Shown here: one piece after another, positions 1 to 5,292 of the stretch
Layout of the letters: each line of letters opens with the position of its first letter
Numbering within the stretch: position 1 is the first letter of the stretch
NCBI GenBank assembly: GCA_903890265.1
Contig: CAITAM010000054.1
Location: 1 to 8,218, forward strand
Direction of reading: 5' to 3'
DNA from: an uncultured Pseudomonadota bacterium
GTDB lineage: Bacteria > Pseudomonadota > Gammaproteobacteria > Steroidobacterales > Steroidobacteraceae
DNA: 8,218 bases
The notes under the pieces: model-generated
Database searches by the model: none
The model's input: the letters and a program-made list of their open reading frames with translations, nothing else
Told to the model about the DNA's origin: nothing
Program-made: the position numbers and the translations under genes

Positions 1-1
1 C

Positions 2-568
2 GCCTACCTCTTCCGGCTGGGCTGGCCGAGCTACCTGATCCACGGCACCAACAAGCCCTACGGCGTCGGCATGCGCTCCAGTCACGGCTGCATTCGTCTC
101 TACCCCGAGGACATCGCGCGCTTCTACGATTCCATCCCGGTCGGGACCCAGGTTCGCGTCGTCAACCAGCCCTACGTCCTGGGCTGGCGTCAGGAACAGC
201 TGCTGCTGCAGGCCTACGGACCGTTGTCTGACGACAACCGCGACTGGGACCACGGGCCGCAGCTGCTGCTGAAGCGCGCACGCGGGGTCCATACCCCGCT
301 CTGGCAGAAGATCCGCGCCCACGCGACGGATATCGATTGGGAGGCGGCGCGCGAGCTCGGTCACAGCACGCACGGGGTGCCGGTCTCCATCAGCCGCGGC
401 TCGGTCGAGACGGAGACGGCGGTCATTGCCGGCGCGCTCAAGGTGCGCAACGCGCTGCCGGCCGGTGCGACCTGGGACGGCGATCTGCCGTCGCACGGTG
501 ACGAAGCCCAGTTCCAGAGCCTGCTCGGCGCGCGCGAGCCGGCCGCTGGCAGGCCGGGCGCCCGTTGA
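2..568 (+). CDS. L,D-transpeptidase, ErfK/YbiS (YkuD domain) type, C-terminal part
   Basis: The gene enters from the left edge in frame 2; 188 residues are visible up to the TGA at 566-568. The visible start is the end of a YkuD catalytic domain. An IHGTN segment carries the first conserved His (residue 14 of the visible part), and the SSHGCIRLYPEDI block carries the second His (28), the nucleophile Cys (30, codon 89-91) and the conserved Arg (32). The VNQPYVLGW and LLLQAYGPLSDD stretches that follow are typical of periplasmic ErfK/YbiS/YcfS enzymes. Family knowledge: these use the Cys to make 3-3 crosslinks in peptidoglycan or to anchor proteins to it. About 110 residues follow the catalytic block, including a segment with HGVPVSISRGSVE, and end in an Ala/Gly/Arg-rich tail; I do not recognise a separate domain there. 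The signal peptide and N-terminal half lie outside the window. The glycosyltransferase starts 37 nt downstream on the same strand, so they may be cotranscribed. Confidence 0.92.
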   Translation, partial: AYLFRLGWPSYLIHGTNKPYGVGMRSSHGCIRLYPEDIARFYDSIPVGTQVRVVNQPYVLGWRQEQLLLQAYGPLSDDNRDWDHGPQLLLKRARGVHTPLWQKIRAHATDIDWEAARELGHSTHGVPVSISRGSVETETAVIAGALKVRNALPAGATWDGDLPSHGDEAQFQSLLGAREPAAGRPGAR

Positions 569-595
569 GGCCGCGCCGGCACCTGGCTGACGGGC

Positions 596-599
596 GGAG
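596..599 (+). promoter_or_regulatory. Ribosome binding site for the GT4 gene
   Basis: GGAG lies 6 nt upstream of the TTG at 606. It decides this start, because the GT4 N-terminal beta strand (RVLMVSDVSFP) begins at the codon right after it and the next in-frame ATG (618) would cut into that strand. Confidence 0.6.
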
Positions 600-605
600 T
601 CCGGC

Positions 606-1763
606 TTGCGCGTACTGATGGTGTCGGACGTCAGCTTTCCCCGCGTCAACGGGGTCTCGACGTCCATCCAGACGTTTCGTACCGAACTTCGGGCACTGGG
701 CCACGAGTCGTCGCTCATCGCACCGGCCTATCCGCGCCAGGAGAGCCCGACGGATCCCGCTGAAATCCGCCTGCGCTCGAGGCCGGTGCCGGGCGATCGC
801 GAGGACCGCCTGATCCGGCTGCGTGACGTCCTCGCCCTGACCGACACGCTGCGGGCGCGGCAGTTCGACATCGTCCACATCCACACACCGTTCGTCGCGC
901 ACTACGCGGGCTTGCGTCTCGCGCGGCGCCTCGGCCTGCCGGTCGTCGGTACCTGCCACACCTACTTTGAGGAATACGGCAAGTACTACTTCCCGCGACT
1001 GCCCGAATCTCTGGTGCGCTTCTGCGCCCGGCGGCTGACGGTCAGCCAGTGCGCGGCGCTGGACGCGATCGTCGTACCGTCCGAGCAGATGCTCGGCGTG
1101 CTGCGCGGCTACGGCGTGACCGTGCACGCCGAACGCATTCCGACCGGGATCGACACGGCCCGGTTCCGGGGTGGCGATGGTTCGCGCTTCAGGGCCGCGC
1201 ACGGCATCCCCGCCACCCGGCCCGTGCTGCTGCACATCTCCCGCGTGGCGCACGAGAAGAATCTCGATTTCATCCTGCGGGCGGTCAAACGGGTCACGGC
1301 CGACGTGCCGGACCTCCTGCTGGTCGTCGCCGGTGACGGACCCGCACTCGGCCACGTCAAGGAGCTGGCGGGACGGCTCGGTATCGGCGCCAACTGCCTT
1401 TTCGTCGGCTACCTCGATCGGGCGACCGCACTGCTCGACTGCTACCGCAGCGGCGACGCCTTTGTCTTCGCGTCGCGTACCGAGACGCAGGGCCTCGTGC
1501 TTCTGGAGGCGCTGGCGCTTGGTGTGCCGGTGGTGTCGACCGCGGTCATGGGCACGGCCGACGTGCTGAAGGACGTCAAGGGTGCCGTGGTGGCCCCGGA
1601 CGACGAGGCGGGGTTTGCCGCCGCGGTCAGTGCGCTGCTGCGCGACCCAGCAAGGCGGGCGCGGCTCGCCGCCCTCGCCCCGGCGGACGCGGCGGCCTGG
1701 TCCGCACGGGCCATGGCCGAGCGACTGGTCGGCTTCTACGAGCGGGTCCTCGCGCGGCGCTGA
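606..1763 (+). CDS. Glycosyltransferase family 4 (group 1), lipid/mannosyl type
   Basis: The 385-residue product is a normal length for a retaining GT-B glycosyltransferase. The N-terminal Rossmann half begins with RVLMVSDVSFPRVNGVSTS (residues 2-20), whose Asn-Gly-Val loop is the acceptor/donor loop of the family. It also has HIHTPF (91-96) and TCHTYFEEY (116-124), where His118 matches the conserved catalytic-region His. The C-terminal nucleotide-sugar half has SRVAHEKN (Arg213 and Lys218, which contact the donor phosphates), a VVAGDGP turn and the E-x7-E motif at Glu293/Glu301 within TETQGLVLLEALALG. The pattern resembles alpha-mannosyltransferases (MgtA, PimB), SqdX and monoglucosyl-diacylglycerol synthases. 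The likely job is therefore adding a hexose from an NDP-sugar to a membrane lipid or envelope glycan at the cytoplasmic face; the exact sugar and acceptor cannot be read from sequence. The start is TTG with a good ribosome binding site. The gene may share a transcript with the upstream L,D-transpeptidase. Confidence 0.88.
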   Translation: MRVLMVSDVSFPRVNGVSTSIQTFRTELRALGHESSLIAPAYPRQESPTDPAEIRLRSRPVPGDREDRLIRLRDVLALTDTLRARQFDIVHIHTPFVAHYAGLRLARRLGLPVVGTCHTYFEEYGKYYFPRLPESLVRFCARRLTVSQCAALDAIVVPSEQMLGVLRGYGVTVHAERIPTGIDTARFRGGDGSRFRAAHGIPATRPVLLHISRVAHEKNLDFILRAVKRVTADVPDLLLVVAGDGPALGHVKELAGRLGIGANCLFVGYLDRATALLDCYRSGDAFVFASRTETQGLVLLEALALGVPVVSTAVMGTADVLKDVKGAVVAPDDEAGFAAAVSALLRDPARRARLAALAPADAAAWSARAMAERLVGFYERVLARR

Positions 1764-1769
1764 CGCCAC

Positions 1770-1784
1770 GGCCGTGCAGCGGCC
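1770..1784 (+). other. Short inverted repeat between the GT4 and sheath genes
   Basis: GGCCG-TGCAG-CGGCC forms a 5-bp stem with a 5-nt loop, 6 nt after the GT4 stop. It overlaps a 10-bp palindrome, CACGGCCGTG, at 1767-1776. No T-run follows, so it is not a classical intrinsic terminator. Because it sits where the -35 region of the possible sheath promoter would lie, it could also be an operator. In DNA this rich in G and C, such short repeats also arise by chance. Confidence 0.2.
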
Positions 1785-1787
1785 CTG

Positions 1788-1796
1788 TGCTACCCT
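1788..1796 (+). promoter_or_regulatory. Possible extended -10 promoter for the sheath-like gene
   Basis: TGC followed by TACCCT reads as an extended -10 element (TGn plus a hexamer keeping T1, A2 and T6). It predicts transcription starting near 1803, which leaves room for the GGGGAG ribosome binding site at 1819-1824. No convincing -35 hexamer is present. If real, the sheath-like gene is transcribed on its own and not only by read-through from the glycosyltransferase. Confidence 0.3.
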
Positions 1797-1818
1797 CACG
1801 CAGCAGAAAAAGACGACC

Positions 1819-1824
1819 GGGGAG
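1819..1824 (+). promoter_or_regulatory. Ribosome binding site for the sheath-like gene
   Basis: GGGGAG lies 8 nt upstream of the TTG at 1833. This favours TTG over the in-frame ATG at 1857, which has no comparable purine-rich site. Confidence 0.6.
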
Positions 1825-1832
1825 AAGTCGCT

Positions 1833-3443
1833 TTGGCGCAAAACCGTGCAGAGGGCATGCGCGTTGCCGAGCAGGCCGGGGCCGGCCAGCCGATCGCCGT
1901 TGCCGAGGCGGCGGTCACGGCCTTTGTCGGTCGCACCCTGCGCGGTCCGGTCAACCGGCCGGTCACGATCTCGAGCTTTGCCGATTTCGAAGCGACGTTT
2001 GGCGGGCTGTGGCAGCCGAGCATGCTGTCCTACGCGGTCGAGCAGTATTTCGATAACGGCGGCCGGACCGCGGTCGTGGTCCGGGTCATCAACGGCGGCC
2101 GCGCGCCGACGATTTCCCTGCCCGGGCCCGGACGTCCGCTCAAACTGATCGCCCGCAGTCCGGGGACGCGCGAGTACCTGCGCGCCGCCGTCGACTACGA
2201 CGGCCTGCGGCCGGCCGACGGTCGCAGCTTCAACCTGACGCTACAGCGCCTGCGCGCCGCCGGCTCCGAGCACGTCGAGGACCAGGAAATTTTCCGCCAG
2301 GTGTCGGTCGACCCGGCATCGCCGCGCTTCGTCGAGACGCTGCTGGCCGATTCCGCGCTCGCCCGCGTCGAGGGGCGGGTGCCTGCCGAGCGTCCGCTGC
2401 CGACCGCGCAGGGTGACGGGTACGTGGCATCGAGTCCGGACGGACACGACGGTGGCGTACTCACCGACTACGACCTGATCGGCTCCGCGACCGACAGGAC
2501 CGGGCTGTTCGCGCTCGCCGACGTCGAGGAGTTCAACTTCCTCTGCCTGCCACCGCTGTCGCGCACGCAGCCCGTCGGGCCGAGCGCGCTGATGGTCGCC
2601 GGACGCTACTGCCGCCAGCGGCAGGCACTGCTGCTGCTCGACCCGCCTGCCGAGTGGAGTGATGCCGAGCGCGCGATAGCGGGCGTACGCGACCTGCCGG
2701 TACGTGGCGAGGATTCGCTGATGTACTTCCCGCGCCTGCTGGCCTACGACCGCCTCAAGGGTCGCTTCGAGCCGTTCGCCCCGTCAGCCGCTGCCGCCGG
2801 GATGCTGGCCCGCCTCGACAGCCAGGGCGCGAAGTGGGGTCCGAGGGACGATCACGACGCGGCACTGCGCCCGGGCCTGCGGCCGCTCGTGACGGTCGAC
2901 GAGGCAGCACGCGCGCGGCTCGCAAGCGCGGGTATCAACGTCCTGCAGTCGGTCCGTGCCCGGACGCCGGTGGCAGCGCGTACGCTGGCCGGCCGCCAGG
3001 GAAGCGACCCGGACTGGTGCTTTCTCGCCACCAAGCGCTTCGCGCTCCTGCTGGCCAATTCGATCGAGCGCGGCACGCGCTGGAGTCTGTTCCATCGCGG
3101 GTCGCCGGCCGTGTGGGCGCGTCTGGCGCGGCAGGTCGGTGAGTTCTTCACGCGTCTCGAGGACGAGGGACGTCTCGCGGGCGGCGGACGGGAGGGACCG
3201 GCGTGGTTCGTGCTGTGCGATGAGCGGCTGAACGCCCGTGGCGCACCGGGCGCCCGGCTCGTCTACGGCTTTGCCGGCCGGCGGCCGCGGCAGTTTCACG
3301 CCTTCATCGTCAGCCACGGCCAGGGCGAGAGTTCGGTGCGTCCGGTGACCCTCAACCGACTGTTCCCGCGGGGCACGTTCGCACCCGAGGCGATCGACGT
3401 CGGTGGCTTGCCGCCACCCGCGGGCGCGAGCGGCCCCGTCTAG
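1833..3443 (+). CDS. Solitary contractile-tail sheath-like protein
   Basis: The 536-residue product resembles sheath proteins of contractile phage tails and injection systems over its whole length. Near the N-terminus AVTAFVGRTLRGPVNRP (27-43), followed by SFADFEATFGGLW (48-60) and YFDNGGRTAVVVRV, matches the opening of classical sheaths (STAAFVG...GP...P, F..FGG, YAVEQFF.NGG). The middle keeps the sheath order: VEEFNFLCLPP, then YCRQRQALLLLDPP, then SLMYFPRLLAYD, then AAAAGMLARLDSQGAKWGP (normally PPSGxVAGxxARxDxxRGVxKAP), then GINVLQ and AARTLAG (normally WGARTL). The C-terminal block, SLFHRGSPAVWARLARQVGEF followed by FTRLEDEGRL and the Phe-rich strand FHAFIVSHGQ, fits the inner domain VFEPN...LW..v...v..FL..L...G.L...AEFVIFRI. 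About 35 extra residues rich in Pro and Gly follow. In a sheath this fold polymerises around the inner tube and contracts. No tube, baseplate, terminator or ATPase gene is adjacent. GC content looks like the neighbours', which argues against recent phage insertion. Family assignment is fairly sure; function is unknown. Confidence 0.8.
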   Translation: MAQNRAEGMRVAEQAGAGQPIAVAEAAVTAFVGRTLRGPVNRPVTISSFADFEATFGGLWQPSMLSYAVEQYFDNGGRTAVVVRVINGGRAPTISLPGPGRPLKLIARSPGTREYLRAAVDYDGLRPADGRSFNLTLQRLRAAGSEHVEDQEIFRQVSVDPASPRFVETLLADSALARVEGRVPAERPLPTAQGDGYVASSPDGHDGGVLTDYDLIGSATDRTGLFALADVEEFNFLCLPPLSRTQPVGPSALMVAGRYCRQRQALLLLDPPAEWSDAERAIAGVRDLPVRGEDSLMYFPRLLAYDRLKGRFEPFAPSAAAAGMLARLDSQGAKWGPRDDHDAALRPGLRPLVTVDEAARARLASAGINVLQSVRARTPVAARTLAGRQGSDPDWCFLATKRFALLLANSIERGTRWSLFHRGSPAVWARLARQVGEFFTRLEDEGRLAGGGREGPAWFVLCDERLNARGAPGARLVYGFAGRRPRQFHAFIVSHGQGESSVRPVTLNRLFPRGTFAPEAIDVGGLPPPAGASGPV

Positions 3444-3471
3444 GCGGTGCCTTTCGCTCGGTTGCGGGTGC

Positions 3472-3493
3472 CGGCGGATCGCCGCCGCGGCGG
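3472..3493. terminator. GC-rich hairpin region between convergent genes, possible weak terminator
   Basis: CGGCG-GAT-CGCCG (3472-3484) makes a 5-bp stem with a 3-nt loop. It overlaps a perfect 12-bp palindrome, CCGCCGCGGCGG (3482-3493). This occupies the 52-nt gap between the sheath stop and the minus-strand thioesterase stop, where a shared terminator is expected. Neither strand has a T-run after the hairpin, so efficient factor-independent termination is doubtful. Confidence 0.3.
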
Positions 3494-3495
3494 AA

Positions 3496-3954
3496 TCAGT
3501 TGTCGCGTGCCGACAGTGACATCGAGATCACGGCACGAACCGCTTCCCTGCCACTCGCATCGACCACGGTCACCGGCACACCGAGCTGGGTGCTGCCGCT
3601 CCAGTCGCGGCGATCAAGCCGCGCCGTTGCGAGTGCATCGGTACCGACCGCGGCCAGGTACTCGATCGTCATGCCGCGCGGCGACCAGCGCAGCGTCGGC
3701 GGCACGGTGGTCTGCATGAGCACGCGCGCGGCCAGCTCGCACAGGTTCGCCATCGCCATCGCATGGACCGCGCCGTTGGTATCGAGCACGTCGCGGTGGT
3801 GACTGAGGGACACGGCGCAGAGGCCCGGCCGGAGCGTGCGAAAGCGTGGCCTGATCGAGCTAAGATAGGGCGCGTCGCGGCACGCGAGGCGCGTGAACCA
3901 CCACCGTCCGACCGAGCGACCGCCGAGTCGCTGCCATGCGTCCAGAAGCTGCAC
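3496..3954 (-). CDS. DUF4442 hotdog-fold thioesterase-like protein
   Basis: The 152-residue product is the length of a single hotdog domain. The family signature is the block from residue 35, RPRFRTLRPGLCAVSL, then HHRDVLDTNGAVHAMAMANL with CELA (53-75), then PPTLRWSPRGMTIEYLA (85-101). Together these match the DUF4442 pattern (R.H.GTVHA.A..NLAE, P..MRW.P.GM...Y...A). The hotdog helix around Asn60-His64 and Asn70-Glu73 would line the acyl-CoA pocket. Members are thought to hydrolyse or bind acyl-CoA/acyl-ACP thioesters, but few have been tested and the substrate cannot be inferred. The chosen start is GTG (3954-3952), with GGAG 10 nt upstream on the minus strand (3968-3965); no earlier start gives extra conserved sequence. 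The gene converges on the sheath-like gene and diverges from the ATL gene. A link to the lipid enzyme PlsB further on is possible but not shown. Confidence 0.82.
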   Translation of the reverse strand: MQLLDAWQRLGGRSVGRWWFTRLACRDAPYLSSIRPRFRTLRPGLCAVSLSHHRDVLDTNGAVHAMAMANLCELAARVLMQTTVPPTLRWSPRGMTIEYLAAVGTDALATARLDRRDWSGSTQLGVPVTVVDASGREAVRAVISMSLSARDN

Positions 3955-4069
3955 TTAGGGCTTTCTCCGAGCAGGTCGGCTGGGTCCCTCCCGCCGATCG
4001 CTTGCGACTTAACTTTATCACGACAGGGGCGTCCCGCCGAGGCAGGGCGCCCGCGCGGAGGCCGCGGCA
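3955..4069. promoter_or_regulatory. Divergent intergenic region with an AT-rich patch
   Basis: This 115-nt gap separates the minus-strand thioesterase start from the plus-strand ATL start, so it should hold promoters for both. The one clearly AT-rich stretch is ACTTAACTTTATCA at 4007-4020. On the minus strand it reads TGATAAAGTTAAGT and contains -10-like hexamers. I could not pair it with a convincing -35 box in either direction. GGAG at 4057-4060, 9 nt before the ATG at 4070, is the ATL ribosome binding site. Confidence 0.35.
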
Positions 4070-4441
4070 ATGGCGAAACGGCGTGCGGGCGATAGCGACG
4101 CGACCCCGGAGCCCGTGGCGCGGATCTGGGCGGTCGTCGCGGCCATTCCCCGGGGTCAGGCCCTGTCCTACGGCGAGGTGGCGCGGCGCGCCGGACTGCC
4201 GGGTCGGGCGCGGCTGGTCGGTCGTGCGCTCAAGGTCGCGCCGCGGCAGATGAAGCTGCCCTGGCAGCGGGTGGTGGGCGCGAACGGCCGCCCGGCGTTC
4301 CCTGCCGGCAGCGCGCCCTACGATGAGCAGCTCAGGCTGCTCGCGCGCGAGGGGCTGGTGCATCGCAACGGCCGGGTGGCGCTTGCGGGCGGTGAAGGCG
4401 CCACGTCGCTCGACGCGCTGCTGTGGGGGCAGCCTGACTGA
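4070..4441 (+). CDS. Alkyltransferase-like protein (ATL), MGMT fold without the catalytic cysteine
   Basis: The 123-residue product is the DNA-binding half of an O6-alkylguanine-DNA alkyltransferase. IPRGQALSYGEVARRAGLPG (26-45) contains Tyr34 (equivalent to human MGMT Tyr114, which helps rotate the base out). RARLVGRAL (46-54) contains Arg48, the Arg128-like finger. The acceptor motif PCHRVV is PWQRVV here (64-69), so Trp65 replaces the alkyl-accepting Cys. FPAGS and the short C-terminus fit the ATL group (E. coli YbaZ, S. pombe Atl1). Family knowledge: ATLs bind O6-alkylguanine without repairing it and pass the lesion to nucleotide excision repair. Most ATLs I recall have PWHRV; Gln66 instead of His is a variation worth noting. 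The protein would act in the cytoplasm on DNA. It is the first gene of a plus-strand run that also holds a GIY-YIG nuclease. Confidence 0.88.
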   Translation: MAKRRAGDSDATPEPVARIWAVVAAIPRGQALSYGEVARRAGLPGRARLVGRALKVAPRQMKLPWQRVVGANGRPAFPAGSAPYDEQLRLLAREGLVHRNGRVALAGGEGATSLDALLWGQPD

Positions 4442-4447
4442 TACCAT
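4439..4447 (+). promoter_or_regulatory. Possible extended -10 promoter ahead of the hydrolase gene
   Basis: TGA followed by TACCAT (4 of 6 matches to TATAAT, with a TGn extension) overlaps the ATL stop codon. It predicts transcription starting near 4454, 20 nt before the ATG at 4475. No good -35 element is visible. If active, the hydrolase, nuclease and plsB could be transcribed without atl. Confidence 0.3.
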
Positions 4448-4474
4448 CGCGCCTTTGTGCAATCGCGAGATGCT

Positions 4475-4984
4475 ATGCGTCGCTACGTGGTGTTCTCTCA
4501 CGGCAAGGACAGCGCGCCCTGGGGCGCCAAGATCACGGCAATGGCCGAGGTCGCCCGAGCCGAGGGCTACGAGGTCGAGTCGGTGGACTACCGCGGCATC
4601 GACGATCCCCAGGAGCGCGTGACCCGGCTGCTGTCCTACTGCCGGGAACTGCAGGGGCCGCTGGTGCTCGTGGGGTCGAGTCTCGGTGCGCACGTCTGCA
4701 CCTCGGCCTCGGCGCTGCTGCGTGCGCGCGGCCTTTTTCTGCTGGCACCGGCGTTCTACATGGCGGGGTTTGAGGCGTACACGCCCGTGCCCGCGCCGTG
4801 CCCGCTGACCATCGTCCATGGCTGGGCGGACGACGTCGTGCCGGTCGAGAACAGCGTCCGCTACGCGCGCGAATACGGCGCGACGCTGCACCTCCTGAAT
4901 TCGGACCATCGGCTGCAGGACGTCATCGGACAGGTCAACTACCTGTTCGAGTACTTTCTCGTCAGCCTGGATCAACCGACCTGA
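4475..4984 (+). CDS. Small alpha/beta hydrolase (serine esterase-like)
   Basis: From the ATG at 4475 the product has 169 residues, a compact alpha/beta hydrolase. The first strand and oxyanion region is RYVVFSHGKDSAPWGAKI. The nucleophile elbow is GSSLG (67-71) with Ser69. The acid is Asp119 in HGWADDVVP (115-123), and the base is probably His145 in NSDHRL. The small size and absence of a lid domain resemble YqiA/dienelactone-hydrolase-like esterases. The reaction should be hydrolysis of an ester or similar bond, but the substrate is unknown. No signal peptide is seen, so it is probably cytoplasmic. An in-frame GTG at 4457 would add six residues. I prefer the ATG because the added residues are not conserved-looking and the possible promoter would put the transcript start just before that GTG. 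The ribosome binding site is weak (GAGA at 4467-4470). The gene starts 33 nt after atl and stops 11 nt before the GIY-YIG gene. Confidence 0.8.
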   Translation: MRRYVVFSHGKDSAPWGAKITAMAEVARAEGYEVESVDYRGIDDPQERVTRLLSYCRELQGPLVLVGSSLGAHVCTSASALLRARGLFLLAPAFYMAGFEAYTPVPAPCPLTIVHGWADDVVPVENSVRYAREYGATLHLLNSDHRLQDVIGQVNYLFEYFLVSLDQPT

Positions 4985-4995
4985 ACGTGGCCGCC

Positions 4996-5292
4996 ATGGC
5001 TGCGGCAACAACGCCAATGCCGGAGACTGGCTGGGTCGTCTATATCGTGGAAAGCGCGAGTGGCACGCTCTACACCGGCATAACGACCAGCCTCGAGCGG
5101 CGCCTCAGGGAGCACGCGAGCGGGCGTGGAGCGCGCTACTTCCGCTTCGCAGGCCCGGTCGCCGTGCGCTACGTCGAGCCGGTCCCGGGACGGTCGGCAG
5201 CGCTGGTCCGCGAAGCCGCCATCAAGCGACTCGACCGTGCCGCGAAGCTAACGCTGATCGCGCAGGCGGCGGCGGACGGATCGCCGCGATGA
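4996..5292 (+). CDS. Single-domain GIY-YIG nuclease, UPF0213/YhbQ-like
   Basis: The 98-residue product consists almost entirely of a GIY-YIG domain. VVYIVESASGTLYTGIT (14-30) gives the two motif strands, with Tyr16 and Tyr26-Thr-Gly28. TSLERRLREH (31-40) carries the conserved Arg and His, and ALVREAAIKRL (69-79) carries the metal-binding Glu73. Family knowledge: the fold is a divalent-metal endonuclease, shared with UvrC; standalone UPF0213 members such as E. coli YhbQ have been linked to DNA damage and nucleic-acid cleavage, with an unsettled role. Start choice is uncertain. GTG at 4987, ATG at 4996 and ATG at 5017 are all in frame and none has a strong ribosome binding site; the domain itself starts at residue 13. 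The open frame extends back to 4798, but that part overlaps the hydrolase and looks non-coding. The TGA overlaps the plsB start as ATGA, so translation of the two is probably coupled. Confidence 0.87.
   Translation: MAAATTPMPETGWVVYIVESASGTLYTGITTSLERRLREHASGRGARYFRFAGPVAVRYVEPVPGRSAALVREAAIKRLDRAAKLTLIAQAAADGSPR

Noticed and set aside
438..1841. Minus-strand open frame of 467 codons opposite the glycosyltransferase
   Set aside because: It is antisense to a gene with clear GT4 motifs. Its translation is Arg/His/Gln-rich with no recognisable domain, as expected for a shadow frame in very GC-rich DNA.
1833..3443. Possibility that the sheath gene marks an integrated prophage
   Set aside because: No integrase, att-like direct repeats, capsid, terminase, tube or lysis genes are visible, flanking genes are housekeeping types, and composition does not change at the borders.
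3447..3802. Plus-strand open frames opposite the thioesterase (including a 90- and a 100-codon frame)
   Set aside because: The DUF4442 motifs are on the minus strand. The plus-strand frames have no motifs and lack good ribosome binding sites.
4070..4441. Calling the MGMT-fold protein an active methyltransferase (ogt)
   Set aside because: The acceptor Cys is replaced by Trp (PWQRVV) and the N-terminal domain of Ogt/Ada is absent, so it cannot accept an alkyl group in the usual way.
4798..4995. Upstream extension of the GIY-YIG reading frame to an ATG at 4798
   Set aside because: This part overlaps the catalytic Asp/His region of the hydrolase and reads as non-conserved sequence. The nuclease domain begins after 4996, and single-domain members of this family are about this short.
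3860..5017. Minus-strand open frame of 385 codons opposite atl and the hydrolase
   Set aside because: It overlaps the thioesterase start and two well-supported plus-strand genes, and its translation is Arg-rich without motifs.
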